Shown: one piece after another, positions 5,323-11,347 of the stretch | Numbering within the stretch: the stretch's first letter is position 1 | Layout of the letters: every line of letters begins with the position of its first letter | DNA from: Deltaproteobacteria bacterium | GTDB taxonomy: Bacteria; Myxococcota_A; UBA9160; PR03 | DNA: 13,205 bases | Reading direction: 5' to 3' | Assembly: GCA_018262315.1 (NCBI GenBank) | Contig: JAGSPS010000181.1 | Coordinates: forward strand, 1 to 13,205 | Program-made: the position numbers and the translations under genes | The notes under the pieces: generated by a model | Seen by the model: only the letters and a program-made list of their open reading frames with translations | Told to the model about the DNA's origin: nothing | Databases searched by the model: none

Positions 5323-6087
5323 ATGGCATTCCACGGCAAGGTGGCTCTGGTGACGGGTGCTGCGAGCGGAATGGGTCGACTCGCGGCGCGACGGCTCGCG
5401 AGCGGCGGTGCGTCGGTCGCGGCGCTCGACTTGAACGAGGCGGGACTGCGCGAAACGCGCGGCGACGACGAGCGCATCCGGACCTACGCCATCGACGTGA
5501 CCGATGCGAGGGCGGTCGCCGAGACGGTGCGGCGCATCGAGTCCGAACTCGGAGCGATCGACCGCGTGATGAACGCCGCCGCGATCATGCCGACCGACCG
5601 CCTGATGAACCAGGCTCCGGAACTCGTCAACCGGATCATGGCGATCAACTACGGCGGCACCGTGAACGTCACGTACGCCGCGCTGCCGCACATGCTCGAG
5701 CGTGGCCGCGGCGACCTCGTCAACTTCGCGTCGGTCGCCGGCTGGATGCCTTCGCTCCACTTCGGCGCCTACAACGCCTCGAAGTTCGCGGTGGTCGCCT
5801 TCACCGAGGTGCTCCAGCATGAGAACCGCGCGAGCGGCGTGCGCTTCGCCTGCGTCTGCCCGCCGCCGGTCGCGACGCCGCTCCTCGACCAGGCGAAGTC
5901 GCAGCCGAAGATCCTGACGCAAATGCCGCCGATCTCGCCCGAGACCGTGCTCGATGCCATCGAGCGCGACCTCGAGCGCGGCAAGCTGATGGTGTTCCCG
6001 GATCGCAACGCGGCAGTGGCGGTCTGGATGCGCCGCCACCTGCCGCGGCTGCTCTGGCGAAACCTTCACCGCGTGGAAGGCTTCTAG
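5323..6087 (+). CDS. Short-chain dehydrogenase/reductase (SDR)
   Basis: A 254-residue classical SDR. The cofactor motif TGAASGMG is at 11-18 and Asp36 (ALDLNE) follows the second strand, which favours NAD(H). IDVT (57-60) is present. The NNAG position reads MNAAA (83-87), an altered form. The catalytic set is Ser137 (NFASVAG), Tyr150 and Lys154 (YNASK). The C-terminus is basic and Trp/Arg-rich (WMRRHLPRLLWRNLHR), possibly a membrane- or partner-contacting tail. It sits alone on the plus strand among minus-strand acyl-CoA genes. A role in oxidising or reducing hydroxyacyl or ketoacyl intermediates is plausible from context, but the substrate is unknown. Its TAG stop shares the CTAG with the convergent acyl-CoA dehydrogenase. 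Confidence 0.9.
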   Translation: MAFHGKVALVTGAASGMGRLAARRLASGGASVAALDLNEAGLRETRGDDERIRTYAIDVTDARAVAETVRRIESELGAIDRVMNAAAIMPTDRLMNQAPELVNRIMAINYGGTVNVTYAALPHMLERGRGDLVNFASVAGWMPSLHFGAYNASKFAVVAFTEVLQHENRASGVRFACVCPPPVATPLLDQAKSQPKILTQMPPISPETVLDAIERDLERGKLMVFPDRNAAVAVWMRRHLPRLLWRNLHRVEGF

Positions 6088-7080
6088 TCGCGCAACACGC
6101 TGGGGTTGCGCGCCAGCTCGCGGCTCAGGTTCTTGTGATGCGCCTCGAGCGTACCGCCACCGATCTCCAGGAGCTTCGCGTCGCGCCACAGGCGCTCGAC
6201 CACGTACTCGCCCATGTAGCCGTAGCCGCCGAGCACCTGGATCGCGGCGTCGGCCGCGCGCTTGGCCATCTGCGAGGCGACCAGCTTGGTGGCGTCGGCG
6301 TCGAGGCGCTGGCCGACGCTGTGCAGATCGAGGCGCCGCGCGACGTCGTAGACGAAGCTCCGCGCCGAGCGCCATTCCGCGAAGCTCTCGGCGACGTAGC
6401 GCTGGATCTGCCCGAACTCGCGGATCGCCTTGCCGAAGGCCTTGCGCTCGTTCGCGTAGTCGACCATCACCTGCAGCGAGCGCTGCGCGATGCCGAGCGA
6501 CATCGCGGCCAGCGTCACCCGCTCGATCTCCAGGTTGCGCATCATGTGGATCGTGCCCTCGCCGTCCGCGCCGATCTGGTTCGCGAGCGGCACCAGCACC
6601 TCGTCGAAGACCAGCTCGGCGGTGAACGACGCGCGCATGCCGAGCTTGTCCTTCCACTGTTGGCCGAGCGCAAAGCCGGGCATGCCCTTCTCGACCAGGA
6701 ACGACGAGATCGTCTTCGGCGCGGTGGCGGCATACACGATGAAGCAGTCTCCGAGTTCGGTGTCGGAGACGCCGCCGTTGGTGATGAAGGTCTTGGTTCC
6801 GGTCAGGCGGAAGACGTCGCCGTCGCGGCGCGCGCACCTGCACGGCCGCCACCGCGTCGAGCCCGGCGCCGCCGTACTCCTCGGGAATCGTGACGCCCAG
6901 GAAGCCCATTTCGCCCGCGCGGCGGAACAGCGCGTGGTTGAAGCGCTCGGCGCGATCGTGCGCGGCGGCTTGCGGCTCGACCTCGCGCGCGACGAACTCG
7001 CGCAGCGAGTCGCGCAACAGCGCGTGCTCGGGCGTCGGCGCAAACAGGTCGAAGGGGCGCTCGTCGCGGGGTTGATGCAA
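6084..7080 (-). pseudogene. Acyl-CoA dehydrogenase, interrupted by an internal deletion and frameshift
   Basis: Two frames together give an acyl-CoA dehydrogenase. From TTG 7080 (GGGAGGA 9 nt upstream) the chain reads APTPEHALLRDSLREFVARE to PEEYGGAGLDAVAAV. Near 6831-6843 it continues in another frame as ARRDGDVFRLTGTKTFITNG through to GGGTLEAHHKNLSREL. About 70 residues expected between these blocks are absent, including the FAD/substrate-binding M-T/S-E-P-x-x-G-T/S-D motif. The C-terminal domain is well kept: the catalytic glutamate of isovaleryl-CoA-dehydrogenase-type enzymes matches LEIERVTLAAMSLG; KAFGKAIREFGQIQ and QVLGGYGYMGEY are present, and GGGT replaces YEGT. It is therefore IVD-like but very probably inactive. 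A sequencing or assembly artefact is the main alternative. Confidence 0.85.
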
Positions 7081-7154
7081 GGGAAACAGTCCTCCCGCGC
7101 CTAGGCTACCCGCTGCCCCGCGCGTATGCTCCCGCCAGGCAGCGAGGCGGACGC

Positions 7155-7868
7155 GTGAATCCCGGCATCGAGTGGGCGACCTGGATCGTGGTACGGCGCA
7201 GCGCGATCGACTGCGCGCTCGCCGCGCGGCGCGGCGGCGAAGCGCCGCACGCGGCAGCGCCGGAGACCGAGGCGCTGCGCCGTTTCCGCTCGTTCGCCGC
7301 GTCGAGCCTGCGCCGCGGCGACGCGGGCGCGCCCGCGCTCGACGGCTTGCGGATCGACGCGGTCGCCGCCGCGCGGCTCGTCGAGGATTGGTGTCGCGCG
7401 GCCGGCGAGATCGCGGGCGAGCAGCGGGACGAGTTGCGCCGGCGCCTCGACCCGCTCGTCGCGCGCTTCCGCAGCGCGCTCCTCGGCACCGAGCTGGCGC
7501 ACGCAGCGCGGGGCGCGCCGCACGTCTCACGACGCGCGGTGGGCGGCGCGATCGACCGCATCGCCGACGCGTTCCTCGCCGTAGACCTCGAGAGCCTGGC
7601 GATCGCCGACGCCAATCCCGCCGCGGCGGCGCTGCTGCGCGTGGAGCGCGCGGCGCTGGTGGGCGGCGAGATGGCGAAGTTCCTGGCATCCGATGCGCGC
7701 GAAGCGTGGATCGCGGCGCTCGAGCCGCTGCTCGAGAGCGCGGCGCCGCGGCGCTTCCGCGCAACGCTGCTCGACGCGCGCGGCGACGCGGTCAGCGTCG
7801 ACGTACACGCCACCCGGCTCGCGACCCGCGAGCGCGTGCTGGCGCTGGTGGTCGCGCGGCCGCTCTAG
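7155..7868 (+). CDS. Stand-alone PAS-domain protein
   Basis: A 237-residue protein, very GC-rich. GTG 7155 is preceded by GCGAGG with about 7 nt spacing. The C-terminal half (about 130-235) is a PAS domain: AIDRIADAFLAVDLESL, the typical IADANPAAAALLRVE turn, then KFLASDAREAWIAALEPLLE, RFRATLLDARGDAVSVDVHA and a final strand VLALVVARPL. Residues 1-125 are Arg/Ala-rich and helical, including ETEALRRFRSFAASSLRRGD and ARLVEDWCRAAGEIAGEQRD; I do not recognise this domain. No kinase, cyclase or DNA-binding output domain is attached, so it may act as a sensor or docking module. It is divergent from the acyl-CoA dehydrogenase (74 bp) and ends 3 bp from the convergent dienelactone hydrolase. Confidence 0.75.
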   Translation: MNPGIEWATWIVVRRSAIDCALAARRGGEAPHAAAPETEALRRFRSFAASSLRRGDAGAPALDGLRIDAVAAARLVEDWCRAAGEIAGEQRDELRRRLDPLVARFRSALLGTELAHAARGAPHVSRRAVGGAIDRIADAFLAVDLESLAIADANPAAAALLRVERAALVGGEMAKFLASDAREAWIAALEPLLESAAPRRFRATLLDARGDAVSVDVHATRLATRERVLALVVARPL

Positions 7869-7871
7869 GTT

Positions 7872-8624
7872 TCAGCTCGTGAGATGCCGCTGGAACCACG
7901 CCAGCATGCGCGACCACGCGTCGCGCGCGGCTTCGGGCCGGAACATCTCGGGGCGCGTGTCGTTCACGAAGGCGTGACCGGCGCTGGGGTAGACGATCAC
8001 TTCGTGGGGTTGGCCCGAGGCGTCGAGCTGCTGGTCGAGACGCGCGACGTCGTCGGTGGGGACGTACGGGTCGTCCGCGCCGAAGCAACCGAGGAGCGGG
8101 CAGCGCACGTCGCGCGCGGCCTCGAGCGGCGAGCGCGGCTTGCGCAGCGGGTCGAGAGTTTCGCCGGGCAGCGGTGCGAGCAGCCCGTGCTCGTGCGAGA
8201 GGATCCCGTAGAACGACACGGCGGCGGAGAGGCCGCGGCAACCAGCCGCGGCGTGGATCGCGTAGCTGCCGCCCATACAGAAGCCGACGACACCGACACG
8301 ACGGCGGCCCACCGACGCGTACTTCGCGAGGAAATCGACGGCGGTCTGCATCTCGCCGATCATCTGCGGATCCGACAAGCCGCGCATCCAGCGACCCGGA
8401 TCGGGGATCTTCGCATCCGGATGGCGCCGATAGAGATCCACCGCCAACACCGAGAAGCCATCCGCGGCGAGGCGGCGCGCGAGATCGCGGTAGTGGTCGG
8501 AGAGACCCCAGACGTCGTGGATCACGACGACACCGGGTTGCACGGCGTCTGCGCGATGCGCGAGGTAGCCGAGTTCGAGTTCACTCGTGATCACGGATTC
8601 CATCGTGCGCGGCAGCATAGCCAC
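7872..8624 (-). CDS. Dienelactone hydrolase family protein
   Basis: A 250-residue alpha/beta hydrolase of the dienelactone hydrolase family. Visible features are GVVVIHDVWGLSDHYRDLARRL (31-52), the nucleophile motif GFCMGG with Cys116, Asp185 in GADDPYVP and His217 in SAGHAF, giving the Cys-Asp-His triad of this family. The whole chain is of usual length. GTG 8624 is chosen because GGGAGG lies 9 nt upstream; ATG 8618 and ATG 8603 are in frame and possible. Such enzymes cleave cyclic or aromatic-derived lactones and other esters; the natural substrate here cannot be told. It is divergent from the cysQ-like gene and probably shares a symmetric promoter with it. Confidence 0.88.
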   Translation of the reverse strand: MAMLPRTMESVITSELELGYLAHRADAVQPGVVVIHDVWGLSDHYRDLARRLAADGFSVLAVDLYRRHPDAKIPDPGRWMRGLSDPQMIGEMQTAVDFLAKYASVGRRRVGVVGFCMGGSYAIHAAAGCRGLSAAVSFYGILSHEHGLLAPLPGETLDPLRKPRSPLEAARDVRCPLLGCFGADDPYVPTDDVARLDQQLDASGQPHEVIVYPSAGHAFVNDTRPEMFRPEAARDAWSRMLAWFQRHLTS

Positions 8625-8639
8625 ACCGGCGCGCCTCCC

Positions 8640-8645
8640 TATACT
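8640..8645 (+). promoter_or_regulatory. -10 element TATACT of a probable leaderless cysQ transcript
   Basis: TATACT (5 of 6 to consensus) lies exactly 8 nt before ATG 8654, with no Shine-Dalgarno between. A weak -35-like TAGCCA (8618-8623) is 16 nt upstream. Transcription starting about 7-9 nt downstream would begin at or next to the ATG. The reverse strand reads TATAGG at the same place, facing the dienelactone hydrolase gene. Confidence 0.5.
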
Positions 8646-8653
8646 GCCGCGCG

Positions 8654-9445
8654 ATGTCGTACCAACGAGAGCTGGATGTCGCGCTCTCGGCGGCGCGCGC
8701 GGCGGGCGAAGTCGTGCTCCGCTACTACGAGAGCGATACGGGATTCTGGGAGAAGTCGAAGGACAACCCGCTGACGCTCGCCGACCTCGAGTCGGACCGC
8801 GTGATCGGCGAGCGGCTGCGCGCGGCGTTTCCCGGCGACGCGATCCTCTCCGAGGAGACGGTGGACGCCCCGTCGCGGCTCGCGAACCCGCGGGTGTGGA
8901 TCGTCGATCCGGTGGACGGCACCAAGGAGTTCACCAAGCGCATCCCCGAGTTCGGCGTGTCGATCGCGCTCACCGTGATGGGCGAGCCGGTGGTGGGGGT
9001 GATCCTGAACCCGGCCGCCGGCACGGCGGTGTGGGCGAGCGAAGGCGACGGGACGTTCCGCGACGGGACGCGCGTGCGGGTGTCGAGCAAGACGCAGCTC
9101 GCCGACGCGCTGGTGATCGCGAGTCGCACGGAGATTTCGCGGAATCAGTTCGAGCCGTACGCGGGTTGGTTCGCGGAGCTGCGGCCGATCGGGTCGATCG
9201 CCTGGAAGCTGGCTTGCATCGCCTCGGGCGAAGGCGATCTCAACATCTCGGTCGCGCCGAAGAACGAGTGGGACGTGTGCGCGGGGGACTTGCTGGTGCG
9301 AGAGGCGGGCGGCGTGTACGTCGCGTTCGACCGCACGACGCGGCGCTACAACCAGGCGAAGACTTTGATCGATGCGGGGATGGCGGCGGGGCCTGCGGTA
9401 CTGGTCGATGCGTTCCTGGCGCGGGAGCGGGCGCGAGCCGTGTAG
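8654..9445 (+). CDS. cysQ: Inositol-monophosphatase superfamily phosphatase, CysQ-like 3'(2'),5'-bisphosphate nucleotidase
   Basis: A 263-residue metal-dependent phosphatase. Metal-site motifs are present in order: PLTLADLESDRVI (39-51), ILSEE (Glu67/Glu68), WIVDPVDGTKEFTKR (82-96; Asp85, Asp88, Thr90) and EWDVCAGDLLVREAGG (205-220; Asp207). The DGTKEF variant rather than DGTxNF, plus the SKDNPLTLAD N-terminus, points to CysQ/BPNT-type enzymes, which hydrolyse PAP to AMP during sulfate assimilation; inositol monophosphatase activity is the alternative. No sulfur genes are adjacent, so the symbol is tentative. ATG 8654 has no Shine-Dalgarno and sits 8 nt after a -10 element, suggesting a leaderless mRNA. 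Confidence 0.85.
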   Translation: MSYQRELDVALSAARAAGEVVLRYYESDTGFWEKSKDNPLTLADLESDRVIGERLRAAFPGDAILSEETVDAPSRLANPRVWIVDPVDGTKEFTKRIPEFGVSIALTVMGEPVVGVILNPAAGTAVWASEGDGTFRDGTRVRVSSKTQLADALVIASRTEISRNQFEPYAGWFAELRPIGSIAWKLACIASGEGDLNISVAPKNEWDVCAGDLLVREAGGVYVAFDRTTRRYNQAKTLIDAGMAAGPAVLVDAFLARERARAV

Positions 9446-9448
9446 CCA

Positions 9449-9608
9449 GGCGAGGGGCCGGAGAGGGTCCCGTGCTCGGACATCCTCGGCACGCTCGCGA
9501 TCGCGGTGCGCGAACGAGAGTCGGAGATTTCCAGTTCGCTGCAGCTTCGTTCGTGGATCGGGTGGCGGCCTGCGGAACTGCGCGCGGGACCCTCTCCGAC
9601 CCCTCGCC
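9449..9608. repeat. 160-bp intergenic segment bounded by 24-bp inverted repeats (MITE-like)
   Basis: The left arm (9449-9472, beginning GGCGAGGGGCCGGAGAGG) and right arm (9585-9608, ending CCTCTCCGACCCCTCGCC) are inverted copies of each other with one mismatch in 24. The 112-bp interior has no convincing gene. The element fills almost all of the 190-bp gap between the convergent cysQ-like and pntAA genes. No clear target duplication is visible beyond a CA dinucleotide at both outer edges. It could be a small non-autonomous element, a REP-type palindromic repeat, or a long stem at the shared 3' ends. Confidence 0.65.
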
Positions 9609-9635
9609 CAGTGGCTTCGTCAATGCAAGATCGGA

Positions 9636-10769
9636 CTAGAGGCCGAGCTTGGCGCGGACGGCGGCGTTTACGACCTTGCCTTCGTGCGTGAGCAGGGCGC
9701 TCTTCGTGATCTCGTCTTCGAGATCGAGTTGCAGCTTGCCGTCCTTCACGAGATGGAGGAGCAGCGTGGCGAGGTTGCGGGAGTAGACGCGGCTGGCGTC
9801 GTGCGCGACTGCGGAGGGCAGGTTGGTGGGACCCAGGATGGTGACGCCGTGGGCCACGACGGTTTCGTCGGCCTTGGTCAGCGCGCAGTTGCCGCCGGTG
9901 GCGGCGGCGAGGTCGATGATCACCGAGCCGGGCTTCATGCCGGCGACGACTTCGGCGTCGATCAGGACCGGCGCGCGCGCACCCGGAACGGCGGCGGTCG
10001 AGATCACGGCGTCGGCTGCGCGCACGCGCTCACCCAGCAAGGCGCGCTGTTTGGCGAGGAACTCCTCGCTCTGGGCCTTGGCGTAGCCACCGGCGCCTTC
10101 GGCGTCGCTGGTATCGAGCGGCAGCTCGACGAAGCGGGCGCCGAGACTCGTGATCTGTTCCTTCACGGCGGGGCGCGTGTCGTAGGCCTCGACGACGGCG
10201 CCCAGGCGGCGCGCGGTAGCGATCGCCTGCAGGCCGGCGACGCCGGCGCCGATCACGAGCACGCGTGCGGCGGGAATCGTGCCCGCGGCGGTGGTCATCA
10301 TCGGGAGGATCTTCGGCATCGAGGCGCCGGCGAGCAGCACGGCGTGATAGCCAGCGAGCGACGCCTGCGACGAGAGCGCGTCCATCGCCTGCGCGCGCGA
10401 GATGCGCGGCACCAACTCCATCGCGAAGCTGGTGACACCGGCGCGCGCCAGTTGCGCGGCGATCTCGGGGCGATCGAGCGGTCGCAGGAACGAGATCAGC
10501 ACGCAACCGCGACGCAGTGCGGCGATTTCCGCTTCGCTCGGCGCCTGCACCTTGAGCACGACGTCGGCTTTCGCGAGCAACGCGGCGAGATCGGAGTGCA
10601 ACGCGATCGACTCGCGCTCGTACGCGGCGTCGTCGAAGCCGGCGCGCAGCCCCGCGCTCGCCTGGATGGCGAGTTCGACCGCGGCCTTCTTCAGCAGACG
10701 GGCCGCCTCGGGAACGAGAGCGACGCGACGTTCACCAGGGATCGTTTCAGTGGGAGCGGCGATCAACAT
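9636..10769 (-). CDS. pntAA: NAD(P) transhydrogenase subunit alpha part 1 (PntAA, domain I)
   Basis: A 377-residue soluble NAD(H)-binding domain I of proton-translocating transhydrogenase, the usual length for the split alpha-1 subunit. It has PGERRVALVPE (11-21), the RQD loop PRISRAQAMDALSSQASLAG (121-140; Arg122, Gln127, Asp130, Ser133), the Rossmann motif VIGAGVAGLQAI with Asp197 (EAYDTRP), and the mobile loop GGYAKAQSEEF (227-237). Alanine dehydrogenase is related, but the RQD and mobile loops identify transhydrogenase. It would transfer hydride between NADH and NADP at the membrane-bound PntAB/PntB. Those partners are absent: the gene faces cysQ tail to tail. ATG 10769 has no Shine-Dalgarno and lies 8 nt after a -10 hexamer. 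Confidence 0.93.
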   Translation of the reverse strand: MLIAAPTETIPGERRVALVPEAARLLKKAAVELAIQASAGLRAGFDDAAYERESIALHSDLAALLAKADVVLKVQAPSEAEIAALRRGCVLISFLRPLDRPEIAAQLARAGVTSFAMELVPRISRAQAMDALSSQASLAGYHAVLLAGASMPKILPMMTTAAGTIPAARVLVIGAGVAGLQAIATARRLGAVVEAYDTRPAVKEQITSLGARFVELPLDTSDAEGAGGYAKAQSEEFLAKQRALLGERVRAADAVISTAAVPGARAPVLIDAEVVAGMKPGSVIIDLAAATGGNCALTKADETVVAHGVTILGPTNLPSAVAHDASRVYSRNLATLLLHLVKDGKLQLDLEDEITKSALLTHEGKVVNAAVRAKLGL

Positions 10770-10777
10770 GGGGGAGC

Positions 10778-10783
10778 ACTATA
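10778..10783 (-). promoter_or_regulatory. -10 element TATAGT of a probable leaderless pntAA transcript
   Basis: On the minus strand TATAGT (5 of 6 to consensus) is followed by 8 nt and then ATG 10769, with no Shine-Dalgarno. A weak -35-like TTCACC lies 16 nt upstream (10805-10800). The plus strand reads TATAGC at 10780-10785, facing the divergent membrane-protein gene, so one CTATAG core may serve both directions. Confidence 0.5.
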
Positions 10784-10796
10784 GCGGCTGTGCAGC

Positions 10797-10804
10797 GGAG
10801 GTGA
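10797..10804 (+). promoter_or_regulatory. Near-ideal Shine-Dalgarno GGAGGTGA
   Basis: This 8-nt match to the 16S anti-Shine-Dalgarno ends 3 nt before ATG 10808. It is the strongest ribosome site in the window and contrasts with the absent site of the divergent pntAA gene. Confidence 0.75.
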
Positions 10805-10807
10805 ACC

Positions 10808-11347
10808 ATGTCACCCACCCTTTGGTGGACCTGCTTGACGGTGCCCGCCGGTCTGGTTTCCGTCTGGCTGGGGATCCGGACCGTGCGCAGCCTGATCCGC
10901 ACGACGCGCGCTTCGGTGGTGGCGTCGGCGCCCCTGCGCGAGCGACAAATCCTGCCGCTCCCGGGTGCGGGGAGCTACGACCTCTACGTGGAGGGCAAGC
11001 GCCTCAGCCGCGATTTCGGCGGCCTCGACTTCGCGCTGTCGGATCGCAGCGGCGCGACGATCCCGGTGCGTCGGTTGCTGCTGCGAACCCGGGTGTCGTC
11101 GCTCTCGCGGGTGCGGATCGCGCTGCGCAGCTTCGACGTGGACACGGCGGGCGACGTCGCGCTGACGACATCCGGGATCAGGCCGGCGCAGGATCCGGAG
11201 AATCGGATCGTAGTCGCACGCCCGTTCCGCGCCGCCCTGGTCGCGCACGTGCTGGCGTTGGTTGGCCTGTCGATTGCTGCGATCGGGTCGCTGGTGGGGA
11301 CGATTTTGTTGGGGGTGTTCGCCGGTGGCTCGGCGCCCGCTCCGTAA
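10808..11347 (+). CDS. Membrane protein of unknown function with two terminal helices
   Basis: A 179-residue protein. An N-terminal hydrophobic helix (about 5-23, LWWTCLTVPAGLVSVWLGI) is followed by a basic segment RTVRSLIRTTR. A soluble middle (about 40-140) is rich in beta-prone stretches such as GSYDLYVEGKRLSRDFGGLD, FALSDRSGATIPVRRLLL and RIALRSFDVDTAGDVALT. A C-terminal hydrophobic helix (about 143-171) ends GTILLGVFAGG. No family is recognised. The middle region likely folds as a small beta domain anchored on both sides. The start is fixed by GGAGGTGA. It is divergent from pntAA (38 bp), and its TAA stop directly abuts the nrdJ stop. Confidence 0.8.
   Translation: MSPTLWWTCLTVPAGLVSVWLGIRTVRSLIRTTRASVVASAPLRERQILPLPGAGSYDLYVEGKRLSRDFGGLDFALSDRSGATIPVRRLLLRTRVSSLSRVRIALRSFDVDTAGDVALTTSGIRPAQDPENRIVVARPFRAALVAHVLALVGLSIAAIGSLVGTILLGVFAGGSAPAP

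Noticed and set aside
4759..7764. A 1001-codon open frame on the minus strand
   Set aside because: It is a GC-driven open frame running antisense to the SDR and PAS genes; only short parts are real, namely the N-terminus of the broken dehydrogenase and pieces of the kinase relic. The rest is Arg/Ala-rich noise.
9489..9500. CGCGATCGCG palindrome inside the inverted-repeat element, like the cyanobacterial HIP1 octamer
   Set aside because: GCGATCGC is expected by chance in DNA this GC-rich and occurs only sporadically here (also near 10208), with no sign of HIP1-like abundance.
9372..10784. A 470-codon plus-strand frame antisense to pntAA
   Set aside because: The opposite strand carries complete transhydrogenase motifs; this frame begins inside cysQ and has no recognisable domain.
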